Assembly (NCBI GenBank): GCA_031381645.1
Contig: JANMYB010000082.1
Coordinates: forward strand, 1-64,000
From: Methylotenera_A sp031381645
GTDB taxonomy: Bacteria; Pseudomonadota; Gammaproteobacteria; Burkholderiales; Methylophilaceae
Length of the DNA stretch: 64,000 nt
Direction: 5' to 3'
Shown here one piece after another: positions 1-9,477 of this stretch. Made by a program: the position numbers and the translations under genes. Position 1 is the first letter of the stretch, and each line of letters opens with the position of its first letter. Below the pieces are notes generated by a model. It had not been told where the DNA came from, did no database searches, and worked only from the letters and a program-made list of their open reading frames with translations.

Positions 1-210
1 AATCACCACGGGCGTTTTGCCGCTGCCGCCCACATTGATATTGCCGACCACAATCACTGGCACGGGTAACGCGTAGGATTTCAACACACCAGCGCGATAA
101 GCCCAGCGCCTAAGCGCAGTAATGCCCGCAAACAGCCATGACAGCGGCACTAAAATTAAATAAAAAAATGCGCCTTTTTTCACCCAAGAATTTTGGATAA
201 ACTTTTTCAC
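1..210 (-). CDS. lpxK: Tetraacyldisaccharide 4'-kinase LpxK (N-terminal fragment)
   Basis: LpxK phosphorylates the 4' position of the lipid A disaccharide at the inner membrane. Only the first 70 codons lie in the window; the gene runs off the left edge. The fragment shows a hydrophobic N-terminal helix and then the LpxK P-loop GNINVGGSGKTP at about residues 57-68. The start is a GTG at 210, only 6 bp after the msbA stop codon, so the two genes are almost certainly cotranscribed. The pairing msbA-lpxK is the classical lipid A export/modification pair. Confidence 0.9.
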   Translation of the reverse strand, partial: MKKFIQNSWVKKGAFFYLILVPLSWLFAGITALRRWAYRAGVLKSYALPVPVIVVGNINVGGSGKTPVVI

Positions 211-216
211 GAAAGC

Positions 217-1971
217 CTACTCGAGTTCTTTTTGATACAACTTAGTGTAATAGCCATTTTTTTTCATAAGCGCCTGATGCGTGCCAAATTCGACAATTTC
301 GCCCTGATCCATCACCAAAATTCTATCCGCGTTTTCGATGGTACTAAGGCGATGCGCGATGACAATTGATGTACGGTTTTCCATCAACGTATCCAGCGCC
401 GCTTGCACGTGCTGCTCCGATTCTGTATCCAACGCGCTGGTGGCTTCATCCAGCAACAAAATCGGCGCGTTTTTAAGAATCGCACGCGCAATGGCGATGC
501 GCTGACGCTGGCCGCCAGAAAGGCGTACGCCGCGATCGCCAATTTCATTTTGCAGGCCATCTGGCAACTGCGAAATAAACTCCCAAGCGTGCGCGGCTTT
601 GGCAGCTTCTAATACTTCTGCTTCAGTCGCGTTTCGTAAGGTACCGTAAGCGATATTGTTAAAAATTGTATCGTTAAACAAAATAATATCTTGGCTGACC
701 AGTGAAAACTGACTGCGCAGATTTTTTAACTCGAGCGAGCGAATATCCACGCCATCGAGCAACACCAAGCCTTGTTGTAGCTCGTAAAAACGCGGCAATA
801 AATTCACTAGCGTGGTTTTACCACCACCAGAACGCCCAACTAGCGCCAACTTTTCGCCTGGCTGAATGGTAAAACTTAAATTGTTAAGCGCAGGTTTTTT
901 GGCATTTTCATAGCGCAAACTCACGTTTTTAAATGTAATTTCGCCGTTTGAGCGCGCAATTTGTTTTTCGCCTTCGTTAATTTCTGCAGGCGTATCAATC
1001 ACCTCAAACACACTTTGCGCAGCAGCCAAGCCAATCTGTATATCTTCATTCGCCGCAGTGAGGTGTTTGATGGGAGAAATCATCATCAGCAATGCGCCCA
1101 CAAATGCGGCAAATTCGCCCGCGGTAAAATGGCCAACTGAGTAATACACAATCAAGCCCAGCGCGACTGCAGCCAAAATCTCTACCACCAAGCTGTTAAA
1201 GCCTGAAATACGCGTGAGTTTCATTTCTACCGCACGATTTTTAAGCACAATTTTAGAAAATCGGTCGTATTCGTAATCGGTTGCGCCAAAAATTTTCACA
1301 ATACGCTGCCCAGAAATCGCCTCTTCTGCCGCCTTGGTCATCTCGCCCACGGTGCCTTGCACTTGCTTGGCGCTGGCGCGTAATTTGGGTGTCATCTTGC
1401 GCAGATACAAACCCATGATTGGTGCCACTAGCGCAAAAATTAAGGTGAGCTTCCAATCTAAATACAGCATATAACACACCATACCTACCACAGTAAGGGC
1501 ATCACGCACCACATTCATCGCCACGCGAGTGGTAACAATAGATAGACGCTCGGCATCAAACGTCAGTTTTGAGGTCATCATGCCCGCTGAATTTGCATCG
1601 AAAAAAGTGACGGGAAGTTGCATGAGACGCGCAAACGCTTCTTGCCGCAAAGTCGCCACCACGTGGCGCGCCACATAGCGCATGCCATAGGTAGAAGTGA
1701 AGCTGGCCAAGCCGCGCAAGACCATAAGTCCAAACAGCATAAGCGGCAAAAGCACCACTTTATCGGGCGATTTATTCACGAAGCCTTCGTCCGTGACTTG
1801 CTTAATGAGTGCCAAAAAAGCAGTATTACTGGCAGATAATATAACAATTGAAATGATGCTGATGGCGAAAAAAGCTTTGTGCTGCCAAGCATAGCGAAAC
1901 AGACGCATATACAATATTTTTGCGTTGGCTATATGAGGTATCTTGTCTTTATTGCGGGAGGATTTCGACAT
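217..1971 (-). CDS. msbA: Lipid A flippase MsbA (ABC exporter)
   Basis: MsbA is a homodimeric ABC half-transporter that flips lipid A core across the inner membrane. The protein has an N-terminal six-helix membrane domain (about residues 20-310) and a C-terminal ATPase with Walker A GRSGGGKTTL (about 379), signature LSGGQRQR (about 484), Walker B ILLLDEATSALD and the H-loop AHRLST. The frame stays open to 2091, but that would overlap exbD by 71 bp and add a non-family 40-residue tail. I use the ATG at 1971, giving 584 residues, the usual size. It sits between exbD and lpxK in one minus-strand operon. Confidence 0.95.
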   Translation of the reverse strand: MSKSSRNKDKIPHIANAKILYMRLFRYAWQHKAFFAISIISIVILSASNTAFLALIKQVTDEGFVNKSPDKVVLLPLMLFGLMVLRGLASFTSTYGMRYVARHVVATLRQEAFARLMQLPVTFFDANSAGMMTSKLTFDAERLSIVTTRVAMNVVRDALTVVGMVCYMLYLDWKLTLIFALVAPIMGLYLRKMTPKLRASAKQVQGTVGEMTKAAEEAISGQRIVKIFGATDYEYDRFSKIVLKNRAVEMKLTRISGFNSLVVEILAAVALGLIVYYSVGHFTAGEFAAFVGALLMMISPIKHLTAANEDIQIGLAAAQSVFEVIDTPAEINEGEKQIARSNGEITFKNVSLRYENAKKPALNNLSFTIQPGEKLALVGRSGGGKTTLVNLLPRFYELQQGLVLLDGVDIRSLELKNLRSQFSLVSQDIILFNDTIFNNIAYGTLRNATEAEVLEAAKAAHAWEFISQLPDGLQNEIGDRGVRLSGGQRQRIAIARAILKNAPILLLDEATSALDTESEQHVQAALDTLMENRTSIVIAHRLSTIENADRILVMDQGEIVEFGTHQALMKKNGYYTKLYQKELE

Positions 1972-2020
1972 TAATTTAGTTTTAAATTCTGACAGTCGAA
2001 TACTGAGAGAGAACTCAATA

Positions 2021-2440
2021 CTATTCAGAGCCAATCTGCGTTGCAAACGTAATATGCGTATAATTAGCTTGTCTTGAGGCTTCCATGACATTTATTACCG
2101 ATTGGTGCGTCGCTTTTGCATCAGCATTAATCACGATAGTTGGCTCTTTGCCATTGCCTGCGGCTTTGGTGAGTGCCAAAGCAATACCTGCTACGCTCGC
2201 GCCATCAACCGCGTTACCGTTTACCATATAGTGTCCAGTCGCATCTACTTCCACCGTAATCACCAATGGCTTGTCTTCAGGTGCGCTGGCTTCTGCGGTC
2301 GGCAAATTAATTTGCAACTCACTAGTGCGCGAAAACGTTGCGCTGACCACTAAGAAAATAATAATCACCAATAACACATCGATTAAAGGCACGAGATTCA
2401 TCTCGAGCTCTTCGTTGCGTTTACCACGTTGGAAGTTCAT
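2021..2440 (-). CDS. exbD: ExbD/TolR family biopolymer transport protein
   Basis: This is a proton-channel partner of the ExbB/TolQ family that energises outer-membrane processes. It has a short cytoplasmic N-terminus, one membrane helix at about residues 16-36 containing the conserved Asp (MNLVPLIDVLLVIIIFLV), and a periplasmic domain. The length of 139 residues is normal. The start is only 3 bp after the exbB stop, so the pair is translationally linked. In betaproteobacteria this pair regularly precedes msbA-lpxK, so a role in envelope energetics near LPS export is likely; its TonB partner is not in the window. Confidence 0.92.
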   Translation of the reverse strand: MNFQRGKRNEELEMNLVPLIDVLLVIIIFLVVSATFSRTSELQINLPTAEASAPEDKPLVITVEVDATGHYMVNGNAVDGASVAGIALALTKAAGNGKEPTIVINADAKATHQSVINVMEASRQANYTHITFATQIGSE

Positions 2441-2443
2441 GTT

Positions 2444-3049
2444 TTAGTTTCTCTGACCATGCAAGATTTCGACGATTTTTATAGCTTGCTGCTCCATATC
2501 GACTAATAAATCATCCACTTTACTGCGGAAATAACGATACGCAATCATTGCTGGCACCGCCACCACAAGACCCGCCGCAGTGTTATAAAGCGCCACTGAA
2601 ATACCACGCGCAAACTGCGCCACATCGTGGCCGCTATTGGTAAACGAGCCGAATAGCTCCACCATGCCGATGACTGTGCCCAGCAAACCCAATAGCGGCG
2701 CCACTGTGGCGATTGTGCCCAATATCGGCAAATAACGCTCTAATTTATGCGCAACAGCACGACCAGTTTCTTCAATCGCTTCTTTGGTGACTTCACGGGA
2801 GTTTTTAGCGTTGGATAACGCGCTTGCAAATACTTGACCTAGCATAGAATGTTGCTCTAATTTATTTAGCGTTTCTTTAGTCACGCCGCCCTGCCCTAGC
2901 CATTTTTGCACTTCTGGCAGCAAATTGCTCGGTGCGACCACCTCGGGACGCAGCGCCCAAAAACGCTCACCAATAATCGCCAGCGCAATAACAGATGCAA
3001 TAATCAGAGGCCAAATCGGCCAGCCAGCAGCCTGAATAATTTCCCACAC
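2444..3049 (-). CDS. exbB: ExbB/TolQ/MotA family proton channel protein
   Basis: This is the multi-spanning subunit of the ExbB-ExbD proton channel. Three membrane segments are visible (about residues 8-28, 105-130 and 150-175), the last two in the conserved GTVIGMVELF and ARGISVALYNTAAGLVVAVP regions. The frame is open to 3112, but a GTG at 3049 is preceded by GGAG at 3057-3060 and gives the family start (V)WEIIQAAGWPIWPL, so I choose it (201 residues). It forms an operon with exbD, msbA and lpxK downstream. Confidence 0.9.
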   Translation of the reverse strand: MWEIIQAAGWPIWPLIIASVIALAIIGERFWALRPEVVAPSNLLPEVQKWLGQGGVTKETLNKLEQHSMLGQVFASALSNAKNSREVTKEAIEETGRAVAHKLERYLPILGTIATVAPLLGLLGTVIGMVELFGSFTNSGHDVAQFARGISVALYNTAAGLVVAVPAMIAYRYFRSKVDDLLVDMEQQAIKIVEILHGQRN

Positions 3050-3135
3050 AGCGATACTCCTTAAGATTTCAAAAACTTCCGCTACTTTAGCTGGAAGCGG
3101 GCGTTTCGGCAAGTTTCTTTATGACAAGATTTTAA

Positions 3136-5562
3136 TTAATAGCTGTCGTGCCAATAGCGTGGCTGGGTTTGGCGCCAAGCGTTGATTTTTATCGCATTAT
3201 TTTTTTTGAAATCTATCAAAACTGCGCCTTGAAAATCAGAGCGGTAGGTGATTGCACCACTTTCCTCAAAACGTTTTTCAATTAATGGCTTAGGATGTTT
3301 AAAACGATTCAAATAACCCACCGTAAAAATAATGTGTTTTGCGCCAACTAGTTGAATAAAATCAACCGTAGAAGAAGTTTTGCTACCGTGATGCGGTGCA
3401 ATAAGTACGTCGCTTTTAAGTAAATTATTTACTAAGCTTTCATTATTTAAAGCAACATCGCCAGAACCCTTATAGATATTGGCCTGCAGGCTGTTCTCTA
3501 AAAGAGTTTTTTCAGCCTCTTTTTCAATATCGCCCGTAAGTAAAATACTGCCAAACTGGCTCGTCACTTTCAGCACGCAACTGCGATTATTATCTTTCAA
3601 TTCAGCATTCTCATAACTCTCTAGCGTTGGGTAAAGCACTTCAAAACTCACGTTATCCCAGCGCCAATGCTGACCAGCAAAACACTTCATGGTTTTCTTG
3701 GGTAGATTATCCGCAGCTAAACTGAACGAGCTCGCCAACCAACCTACTGGCACTTGCGCGAGTACCGAAGCGGTGCCACCGCTATGGTCGATGTCATTGT
3801 GGCTCACCATAAAACCATCTAACTTCTTTATGCCTTCACCGCGCAAATAAGGCACCACAATTTTACTACCCGCGTCGCTCTGTGCTGAGTAGCGAGGCCC
3901 AGCATCGTATAAAAAACTGTGATTCGCGGTTTTTATCACCACCGCCAAACCTTGCCCGACATCTAACACCGCCACTTGCATTTCGCCAACTTCAGGTTTT
4001 GGAATTTCGACCAAAAATAACGGTAACAGTAAAGTCATTCCGAGCCAGCGCTGCGGAAAACCGCGCGGTAGCAACAGCCACAACACGCCAAACATCGCCA
4101 CCAGCATCGCCCACATTGGCGGAGCAGCTTGCTGCCAAGTGGGTAAATTCGCCAAGTAATTGAGGCCAAGCATGCAAGTTTGCAGAATAAAATGTGCTGC
4201 ATTTAGAACAAAATCTAAATTGAGAAAGCTGCCAAAAATCGCCAATGGCACCACGATTAAACTGATAACAGGAATGGCAAACGCATTAGCGAGCGGCGAA
4301 ACAATAGAAGCTTGGCCAAACATAACGATGAGCAAAGGCAACAAACCTAAAGTAATCGCCCACTGCGTTGTAATGGCCGTTTTTAGCCATCTGGCAGTCT
4401 TTAGCCGCAAGACGGTCACGTAGGCGATAAAAGCCACTGCGCTGAAAGACAGCCAAAAACCTGGCGCGGTAACTGCCCACGGATCACACAAAACCACGAC
4501 AATGAGCGCAATCGCCAGCACACGCGAAATTGCCAAATTACGCGCCAATAAAAGCGCAGCGGCAAATGTTAGTAGCATAAAAATAGTGCGCTGCGTGGGC
4601 ACTGACCAGCCTGCCAAACCAGCATATATCAGACCTGCCAGCACACTGGCAATCGTAGCGGCTTTGCGCGTGGGCAGACGCATGACTAAGCTTGGAAATC
4701 GTCGCCAAATAAATGCTGTAATCGCAAATGCCAGCCCCGCCAACATGGTGATGTGCAAACCAGAAATCGATACTAAATGTCCGATTCCAGTGCGGAAAAA
4801 CACATCCCATTGCGCTTGCGAAATTTGGCTATCATCACCCACTACTAGCGCACGAATCACACCTGCATAGGGATTGTTTGCTAGCGCTTGTGTAATTCTG
4901 TTGCCAGTTTTTTCGCGCCAATGTTCAACAACATAACTTGGCCGCCACACAAAATTGGTGAGTTTTTTGTAGCCACTTTTATTGCGAATTGTGCCAGTGG
5001 CGCGCATATTTTCTGCCAGCGCCCAGCCCTCAAAATCGAAACCATGCGGATTGTAGGTGCTGTGCGGGCGCTTTAGGCGCACCGTAAATTGCCAACGCTC
5101 GCCCGCGTGAAAATAATTGCTTATGCTAGGCGCGTTTTCTGGCTTGGCAGATTCCACTTCTCGATAATAATTGAGCGAAATATGCTGTGGGACTTTTAAA
5201 GTTTCTGTGTCGTCTTTGGTAAGAATTTTTTCGACATCGAAACGAAAGCGCTCGCCACGTTCGGTCACTTCAGGCAAGCTCGCCACCACGCCGATAACTT
5301 CAATATTTTTCTGTTGCCAATCTTGCAGTAATTCATCGCTTAATCTAAGTGTAGCAAACGTCGCTGCCCAGAAAAATCCCAGCAAACTTGCGAGTACAAA
5401 AAGAGGGGGAAAGTTTATTAAATAATGCTTAAATTTAATGAAAACAATGAGGCTGCAGGCTAATATCCACGAGGGTTGCAGGGCGAATGAAATTATGTTT
5501 AAATTGGATTGTTGTTGCAACAACCAAGCGCCAAATACGAAGCCCAATGCAAAAATAATCAT
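3136..5562 (-). CDS. comEC: DNA uptake channel ComEC/Rec2
   Basis: ComEC is the inner-membrane channel through which transforming single-stranded DNA enters the cytoplasm. The 808 residues include an N-terminal membrane/DUF4131 region (about 1-200), the multi-helix Competence domain (about 220-490) with the VGDDSQIS and GIGHLVSISGLHITML motifs, and a C-terminal metallo-beta-lactamase-like domain with DVGQGLAVVI and the metal motif HNDIDHSGG. Together with pilus genes in the window (pilT, pilU, a pilB-like ATPase, pilA) it suggests natural competence. The stretch at about 5449-5490, coding for residues near 25-38, resembles element A (see findings). Confidence 0.95.
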   Translation of the reverse strand: MIIFALGFVFGAWLLQQQSNLNIISFALQPSWILACSLIVFIKFKHYLINFPPLFVLASLLGFFWAATFATLRLSDELLQDWQQKNIEVIGVVASLPEVTERGERFRFDVEKILTKDDTETLKVPQHISLNYYREVESAKPENAPSISNYFHAGERWQFTVRLKRPHSTYNPHGFDFEGWALAENMRATGTIRNKSGYKKLTNFVWRPSYVVEHWREKTGNRITQALANNPYAGVIRALVVGDDSQISQAQWDVFFRTGIGHLVSISGLHITMLAGLAFAITAFIWRRFPSLVMRLPTRKAATIASVLAGLIYAGLAGWSVPTQRTIFMLLTFAAALLLARNLAISRVLAIALIVVVLCDPWAVTAPGFWLSFSAVAFIAYVTVLRLKTARWLKTAITTQWAITLGLLPLLIVMFGQASIVSPLANAFAIPVISLIVVPLAIFGSFLNLDFVLNAAHFILQTCMLGLNYLANLPTWQQAAPPMWAMLVAMFGVLWLLLPRGFPQRWLGMTLLLPLFLVEIPKPEVGEMQVAVLDVGQGLAVVIKTANHSFLYDAGPRYSAQSDAGSKIVVPYLRGEGIKKLDGFMVSHNDIDHSGGTASVLAQVPVGWLASSFSLAADNLPKKTMKCFAGQHWRWDNVSFEVLYPTLESYENAELKDNNRSCVLKVTSQFGSILLTGDIEKEAEKTLLENSLQANIYKGSGDVALNNESLVNNLLKSDVLIAPHHGSKTSSTVDFIQLVGAKHIIFTVGYLNRFKHPKPLIEKRFEESGAITYRSDFQGAVLIDFKKNNAIKINAWRQTQPRYWHDSY

Positions 5563-5582
5563 TTGGGCACCGCAATTATCAT

Positions 5583-6257
5583 CTAGCTAAACGGGATAAG
5601 TTTGCCGTCTTGTAGCCGATATTGCCGCTGCATTTTGGCTGCCAAACCCAAATCATGCGTAACGACAACTAGGCTAGTATTTTGCGCTTTGTTAATTTCC
5701 AACAATAAATCAAATACTTGATTAGCAGTCACGCGATCCAAATTACCAGTAGGTTCATCCGCCAACACACATTCTGGCCGCGAAACCAGTGCACGCGCCA
5801 GCGCTGCGCGTTGCCGCTCGCCACCCGAAAGCTCACCTGGCATGTGCTCTAACCTATGCCCCAAACTTACTTTGGTAAGCATTTGCTTTGCGCTTTCTAG
5901 GGCAGTTTCGCGTGATAGCCGGCGAATCAACAAGGGCATAGCGACGTTTTCGATAGCAGTGAATTCTGGCAATAAGTGATGAAATTGATACACAAAGCCC
6001 AGCGATTGATTACGCAGCAGGCCTTTTTCAGCTTCAGACAATTGGCTTAATTGCTTGCCAGATAATTCCACAGTGCCGCTGGTGGGTACGTCCAAGCCAC
6101 CGAGCAGATGCAGCAAGGTGCTTTTGCCCGAGCCAGATTCGCCGACAATCGCGATTTGCTCACCTTTATTGATGTTTAAATCGATACCATTTAGCACGGC
6201 AACATCTAGGCCAGAATAGGTTTTACACAAGGCTTGGCATTGAATGATACTACTCAT
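5583..6257 (-). CDS. lolD: Lipoprotein-releasing system ATPase LolD
   Basis: LolD powers release of outer-membrane lipoproteins from the inner membrane to LolA. The protein has 224 residues with Walker A GESGSGKSTLL (about 39), signature LSGGERQRAALARAL, Walker B CVLADEPTGNLD and a terminal H-loop VVTHD, typical of the MacB/LolD subfamily. Its start overlaps the end of the permease gene by 8 bp, showing translational coupling. Only one permease gene is adjacent. Confidence 0.95.
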   Translation of the reverse strand: MSSIIQCQALCKTYSGLDVAVLNGIDLNINKGEQIAIVGESGSGKSTLLHLLGGLDVPTSGTVELSGKQLSQLSEAEKGLLRNQSLGFVYQFHHLLPEFTAIENVAMPLLIRRLSRETALESAKQMLTKVSLGHRLEHMPGELSGGERQRAALARALVSRPECVLADEPTGNLDRVTANQVFDLLLEINKAQNTSLVVVTHDLGLAAKMQRQYRLQDGKLIPFS

Positions 6258-7518
6258 AGCGCAATGCCTCCGCCGGATTGATTTGCGAAGCTTTATAGCT
6301 GGGATAAAGTGTCGCCAGCAGGCTTAAAATAATTGAAGTGAGCGTAATCGCTGTGACATCCGACCACAACACTTGCGATGGTACTTCACTAATATAATAG
6401 ACATCTTTAGCTAAAAATTGTACGTGAAATAGATTTTCGATAAACGGTACAATCACGCCAATATTGAGCGCAATTAATAACCCCAGCGTCACACCCAACA
6501 AAGTGCCGATGATACCAATGAGCGCACCTTGGATAATGAAAATAACCATAATGCTGCGTGGACTGGCGCCAAAAGTGCGCATAATGGCAATATCGGCACG
6601 CTTATCGATAACAGCCATAATGAGCGTAGAAATGATATTAAATGCGGCAACCGCCACCACCAGTACCATAATAATTGACATGATGCGTTTTTCCATTTTA
6701 AGCGCGGCAAAAAAATTCGGGTTTTCTTGCACCCAATCGCTGATGTAATAATTACCTTGACTAGCAAGCTTGGCAGCGATAGCTGGCGCGACTTCTGGCG
6801 TTAAAAACGGGTCATCTAACTTGATGCGCAAACCAGTGATTTTATCACCCATGCGATACAATTTCGCGGCGTCTTCCATGTGAATCAGCGCTAAGCCAGA
6901 ATCGTAATTTTGATAGCCCATTTCGAACAAGCCAACGAGCTTAAATTGCTTCATACGCGGCATAGTGCCAACCGGCGTTGCTTGGCCAGACGGCGACATC
7001 AGCACGACTTTTTCACCCACTGTTATGCCTAAAGCATAGGCTAAATCTGCGCCTAAAATAATATTAAATTTGCCCGCCTGCAGATCATCCAAGCTGCCCA
7101 CTTTCATTTTATCGGCAAACTCTGCAACTTTTACTTCGTCAGCAGGCACAATACCGCGCACTAACGTACCTTGTGCGGCCGAGCCATACGAAAGCATACC
7201 TTGACCCATGACAAAAGGCGCTGCCGCCAGCACGTGAGGCGTACCGTCAATACTTGCTACCACCTGTTGCCAGGTTGCCAGCGTATTAGCGCCCTCGGTA
7301 ATTTGCAGATGCGAGGCTACACCTAAAATGCGATTGCGTAGCTCAGTGCCGAAACCGTTCATGACAGAAAGCACCACAATCAGCACCGCTACGCCTAGCG
7401 CGATACCAACCATACTGGTAATTGAAATAAAGGTAGTAAAGTGACTTTTGCGTTTTGCGCGTAAATAACGCAAGCCAACAAACAGCTCGAAGGGTAGCGA
7501 TTTTGATAAAAATGACAT
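6250..7518 (-). CDS. lolC: Lipoprotein-releasing ABC permease LolC/LolE family
   Basis: This is the permease of the Lol lipoprotein sorting complex. It has 422 residues with the typical 1+3 membrane topology: one N-terminal helix (about 24-46), a large periplasmic MacB-PCD domain (about 50-270), then three helices (about 275-300, 320-350, 385-405). The start ELFVGLRYLRAKR and the end YPSYKASQINPAEALRYE are family hallmarks. As in many betaproteobacteria a single LolC/E-type protein is encoded with LolD, so it may act as the homodimeric LolF form; that is inference. Confidence 0.92.
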   Translation of the reverse strand: MSFLSKSLPFELFVGLRYLRAKRKSHFTTFISITSMVGIALGVAVLIVVLSVMNGFGTELRNRILGVASHLQITEGANTLATWQQVVASIDGTPHVLAAAPFVMGQGMLSYGSAAQGTLVRGIVPADEVKVAEFADKMKVGSLDDLQAGKFNIILGADLAYALGITVGEKVVLMSPSGQATPVGTMPRMKQFKLVGLFEMGYQNYDSGLALIHMEDAAKLYRMGDKITGLRIKLDDPFLTPEVAPAIAAKLASQGNYYISDWVQENPNFFAALKMEKRIMSIIMVLVVAVAAFNIISTLIMAVIDKRADIAIMRTFGASPRSIMVIFIIQGALIGIIGTLLGVTLGLLIALNIGVIVPFIENLFHVQFLAKDVYYISEVPSQVLWSDVTAITLTSIILSLLATLYPSYKASQINPAEALRYE

Positions 7519-7597
7519 AGCTGAATCTTAGCAGTTTTATGCTGCTAAGATTCTTAACTAATGGAAAATTTAATGCTTAAATTAACAGTAGCTATAT

Positions 7598-9268
7598 TTA
7601 AATTGCCACGCGCACCCATTCGCGCTGCTTCATCAGCGGCAAACCCATCTCCAGCACCTCGTCGTTGCCAGCAATGTTAATTTTGAATTTCTTGCCACGT
7701 TTATACTCGCTTCGCGGCAAGATTATTGAGGCTTGGTTAGACTTACTATCGTTTTCTTTTCCCAAAAATACGCCCAAATAGGTGTTCAAATGTCTAAGAT
7801 CAGTATCTTTGTCCTCAACAAAGTAACCGCTAAGCGCCTCTGCAAAATTATTGCTATCCACGCGCCCAACCCTCACCGAAGTGCCGTGCGTGCCTAAAAC
7901 CTCTAACCCAGCGCGGTAGTTACCATTAGATTGCTTGCGTACACTTTTAATTTCCGCGATGACAAATAAGTCTTTATCTTCTTGCGAGGTATAGCCTATG
8001 AGCTTGCCAGTCTCAATCCAGCTGCTATAAGTTTTGCCTAAATCTACACCAAAGCCTCTAGCACTTTCATCTACTAGCCACCAGTTTTCACTGCCCAATT
8101 TGTTTTGGTTTGATTTAAGTAGTTGCGACTCAGTCTTAACACGGTGCGTAGCCACACGCATTTCAAAGTCATATAAGCTGTCATCTTCGTGCATAGGCTG
8201 AGTAACCAATTTAGGTTTTGTAGCATTTAGACGGCGACAGATATCCTCTAAGCCATAACTTACATTAATCAGCTTATTACGTTTGTTTCTGGTTTCTTTT
8301 CTGCGTTGGCGCTCATAGCCCTCTACGCACCAATCAACACGCAGTTTTTTAAACAACTTCACGACCACATCAGTCGAAGCCATTTTCTCTAGCCCAAATT
8401 CTTGTAGCGGCTTTTGAGTATCGACTGCGCATAAATAGGCTTCAATCTTATCGACCAAACGCGTGGTTTTCCAGAAGCGATAATCGGCAAACTTTTCGAC
8501 CGCACGAATACGCTCTGGGCCTTTATCAGACTCAATATTGATAAAAAATTGATACTTATCTTGCTTATGCTTAATCGTAATGAGTGGATTGCTTGCCCAA
8601 ACTTTAAGAATTTGCTCGGTCATTTGAATTTGCAGGTGAGTGTAGCTACTCTTCTGTAAAGAGTCCAACATAAAACCACGCTTCAATAGGGTCGATATGC
8701 TGGTTTCTTTTGATTGAAAGTCATACAGGAATAAGTTGGTATTCATTAATGACAAATTTTCAGCACATTTGATGACTTTACAAACATTTTCCCAAGTGCC
8801 GATTGACGCAGGTTGATCATCAAAATAACGCCATTTTGCAGCAGCAAATGTGGCATTTAAGTGTCGCGCTAAAATTAAATTCATTTTTGTGTCAGCAAAA
8901 ACTATCTTATTTTGTGCTAAATAACAATCTAAAAACTGTGTGTAAGCAACATAGAGCTGGCGCTGATACGAGTATACTGTATTGTAAATTTTAGTTTCTA
9001 CTTCTCTACTTAATTTCAATACGGTCAAGTAGTTATGTGTGATTTCCTTCGCATGCTTATATGTTTTTCTATCGATTTCCAGCACCAAATCAATGTGAAA
9101 ATCCAGATTTTTTGTTGAGTCGAATTGAATTTTAACCAGCTGCGCTGTAATCTCTTTAAGCGCAGTCAGTTCGTCCACTTCAGTAAGCGTGTCCATCCAC
9201 CCAAGATTTTTTTGCGCATCTTGAGGATGTAAAACCGCCTGAATTTTATGCTTTACCGTAGCTAACAT
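7598..9268 (-). CDS. Uncharacterised 556-residue protein with possible C-terminal PilZ-like domain
   Basis: I do not recognise this soluble protein with certainty. The N-terminal 300 residues look largely helical, with no signal peptide or membrane segment. A strongly basic patch YERQRRKETRNKRNK lies near residue 327. The C-terminal 140 residues read like a beta-barrel with the pattern WxxTGKLIGYT...VIAEIKSVRKQSNGNYRAGLEVLG, which resembles the R-G-E-W-x-G-V-V-R-W type barrels of PilZ-like proteins in betaproteobacteria; that similarity is from memory. It stands alone, 79 bp upstream of lolC and transcribed away from ribE. Confidence 0.6.
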   Translation of the reverse strand: MLATVKHKIQAVLHPQDAQKNLGWMDTLTEVDELTALKEITAQLVKIQFDSTKNLDFHIDLVLEIDRKTYKHAKEITHNYLTVLKLSREVETKIYNTVYSYQRQLYVAYTQFLDCYLAQNKIVFADTKMNLILARHLNATFAAAKWRYFDDQPASIGTWENVCKVIKCAENLSLMNTNLFLYDFQSKETSISTLLKRGFMLDSLQKSSYTHLQIQMTEQILKVWASNPLITIKHKQDKYQFFINIESDKGPERIRAVEKFADYRFWKTTRLVDKIEAYLCAVDTQKPLQEFGLEKMASTDVVVKLFKKLRVDWCVEGYERQRRKETRNKRNKLINVSYGLEDICRRLNATKPKLVTQPMHEDDSLYDFEMRVATHRVKTESQLLKSNQNKLGSENWWLVDESARGFGVDLGKTYSSWIETGKLIGYTSQEDKDLFVIAEIKSVRKQSNGNYRAGLEVLGTHGTSVRVGRVDSNNFAEALSGYFVEDKDTDLRHLNTYLGVFLGKENDSKSNQASIILPRSEYKRGKKFKINIAGNDEVLEMGLPLMKQREWVRVAI

Positions 9269-9477
9269 TTTTAGTACCTGCTCAATAAAAAGTAAATGAC
9301 ATGTTCACTTTTGCAACATGTATGCCAACTTTTTAATTTGCCTGATTATCTAAAGAATACTGCTGATATTTAAATTCTTGAATGCAACTTCATTTACACC
9401 TGCTAAAATACCCTACATTCGCTTACAAACACAATAGCCCATATGGGTTAAAGCACTATTACACTAGATTACTCATA

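Noticed and set aside
217..2091. Longer MsbA start at 2091
   Set aside because: It overlaps exbD by 71 bp and adds a non-family 40-residue stretch; the ATG at 1971 gives the usual length.
9269..9477. FMN riboswitch expected upstream of ribE
   Set aside because: I could not find the conserved RFN elements; only a short CCCATATGGG palindrome is present.
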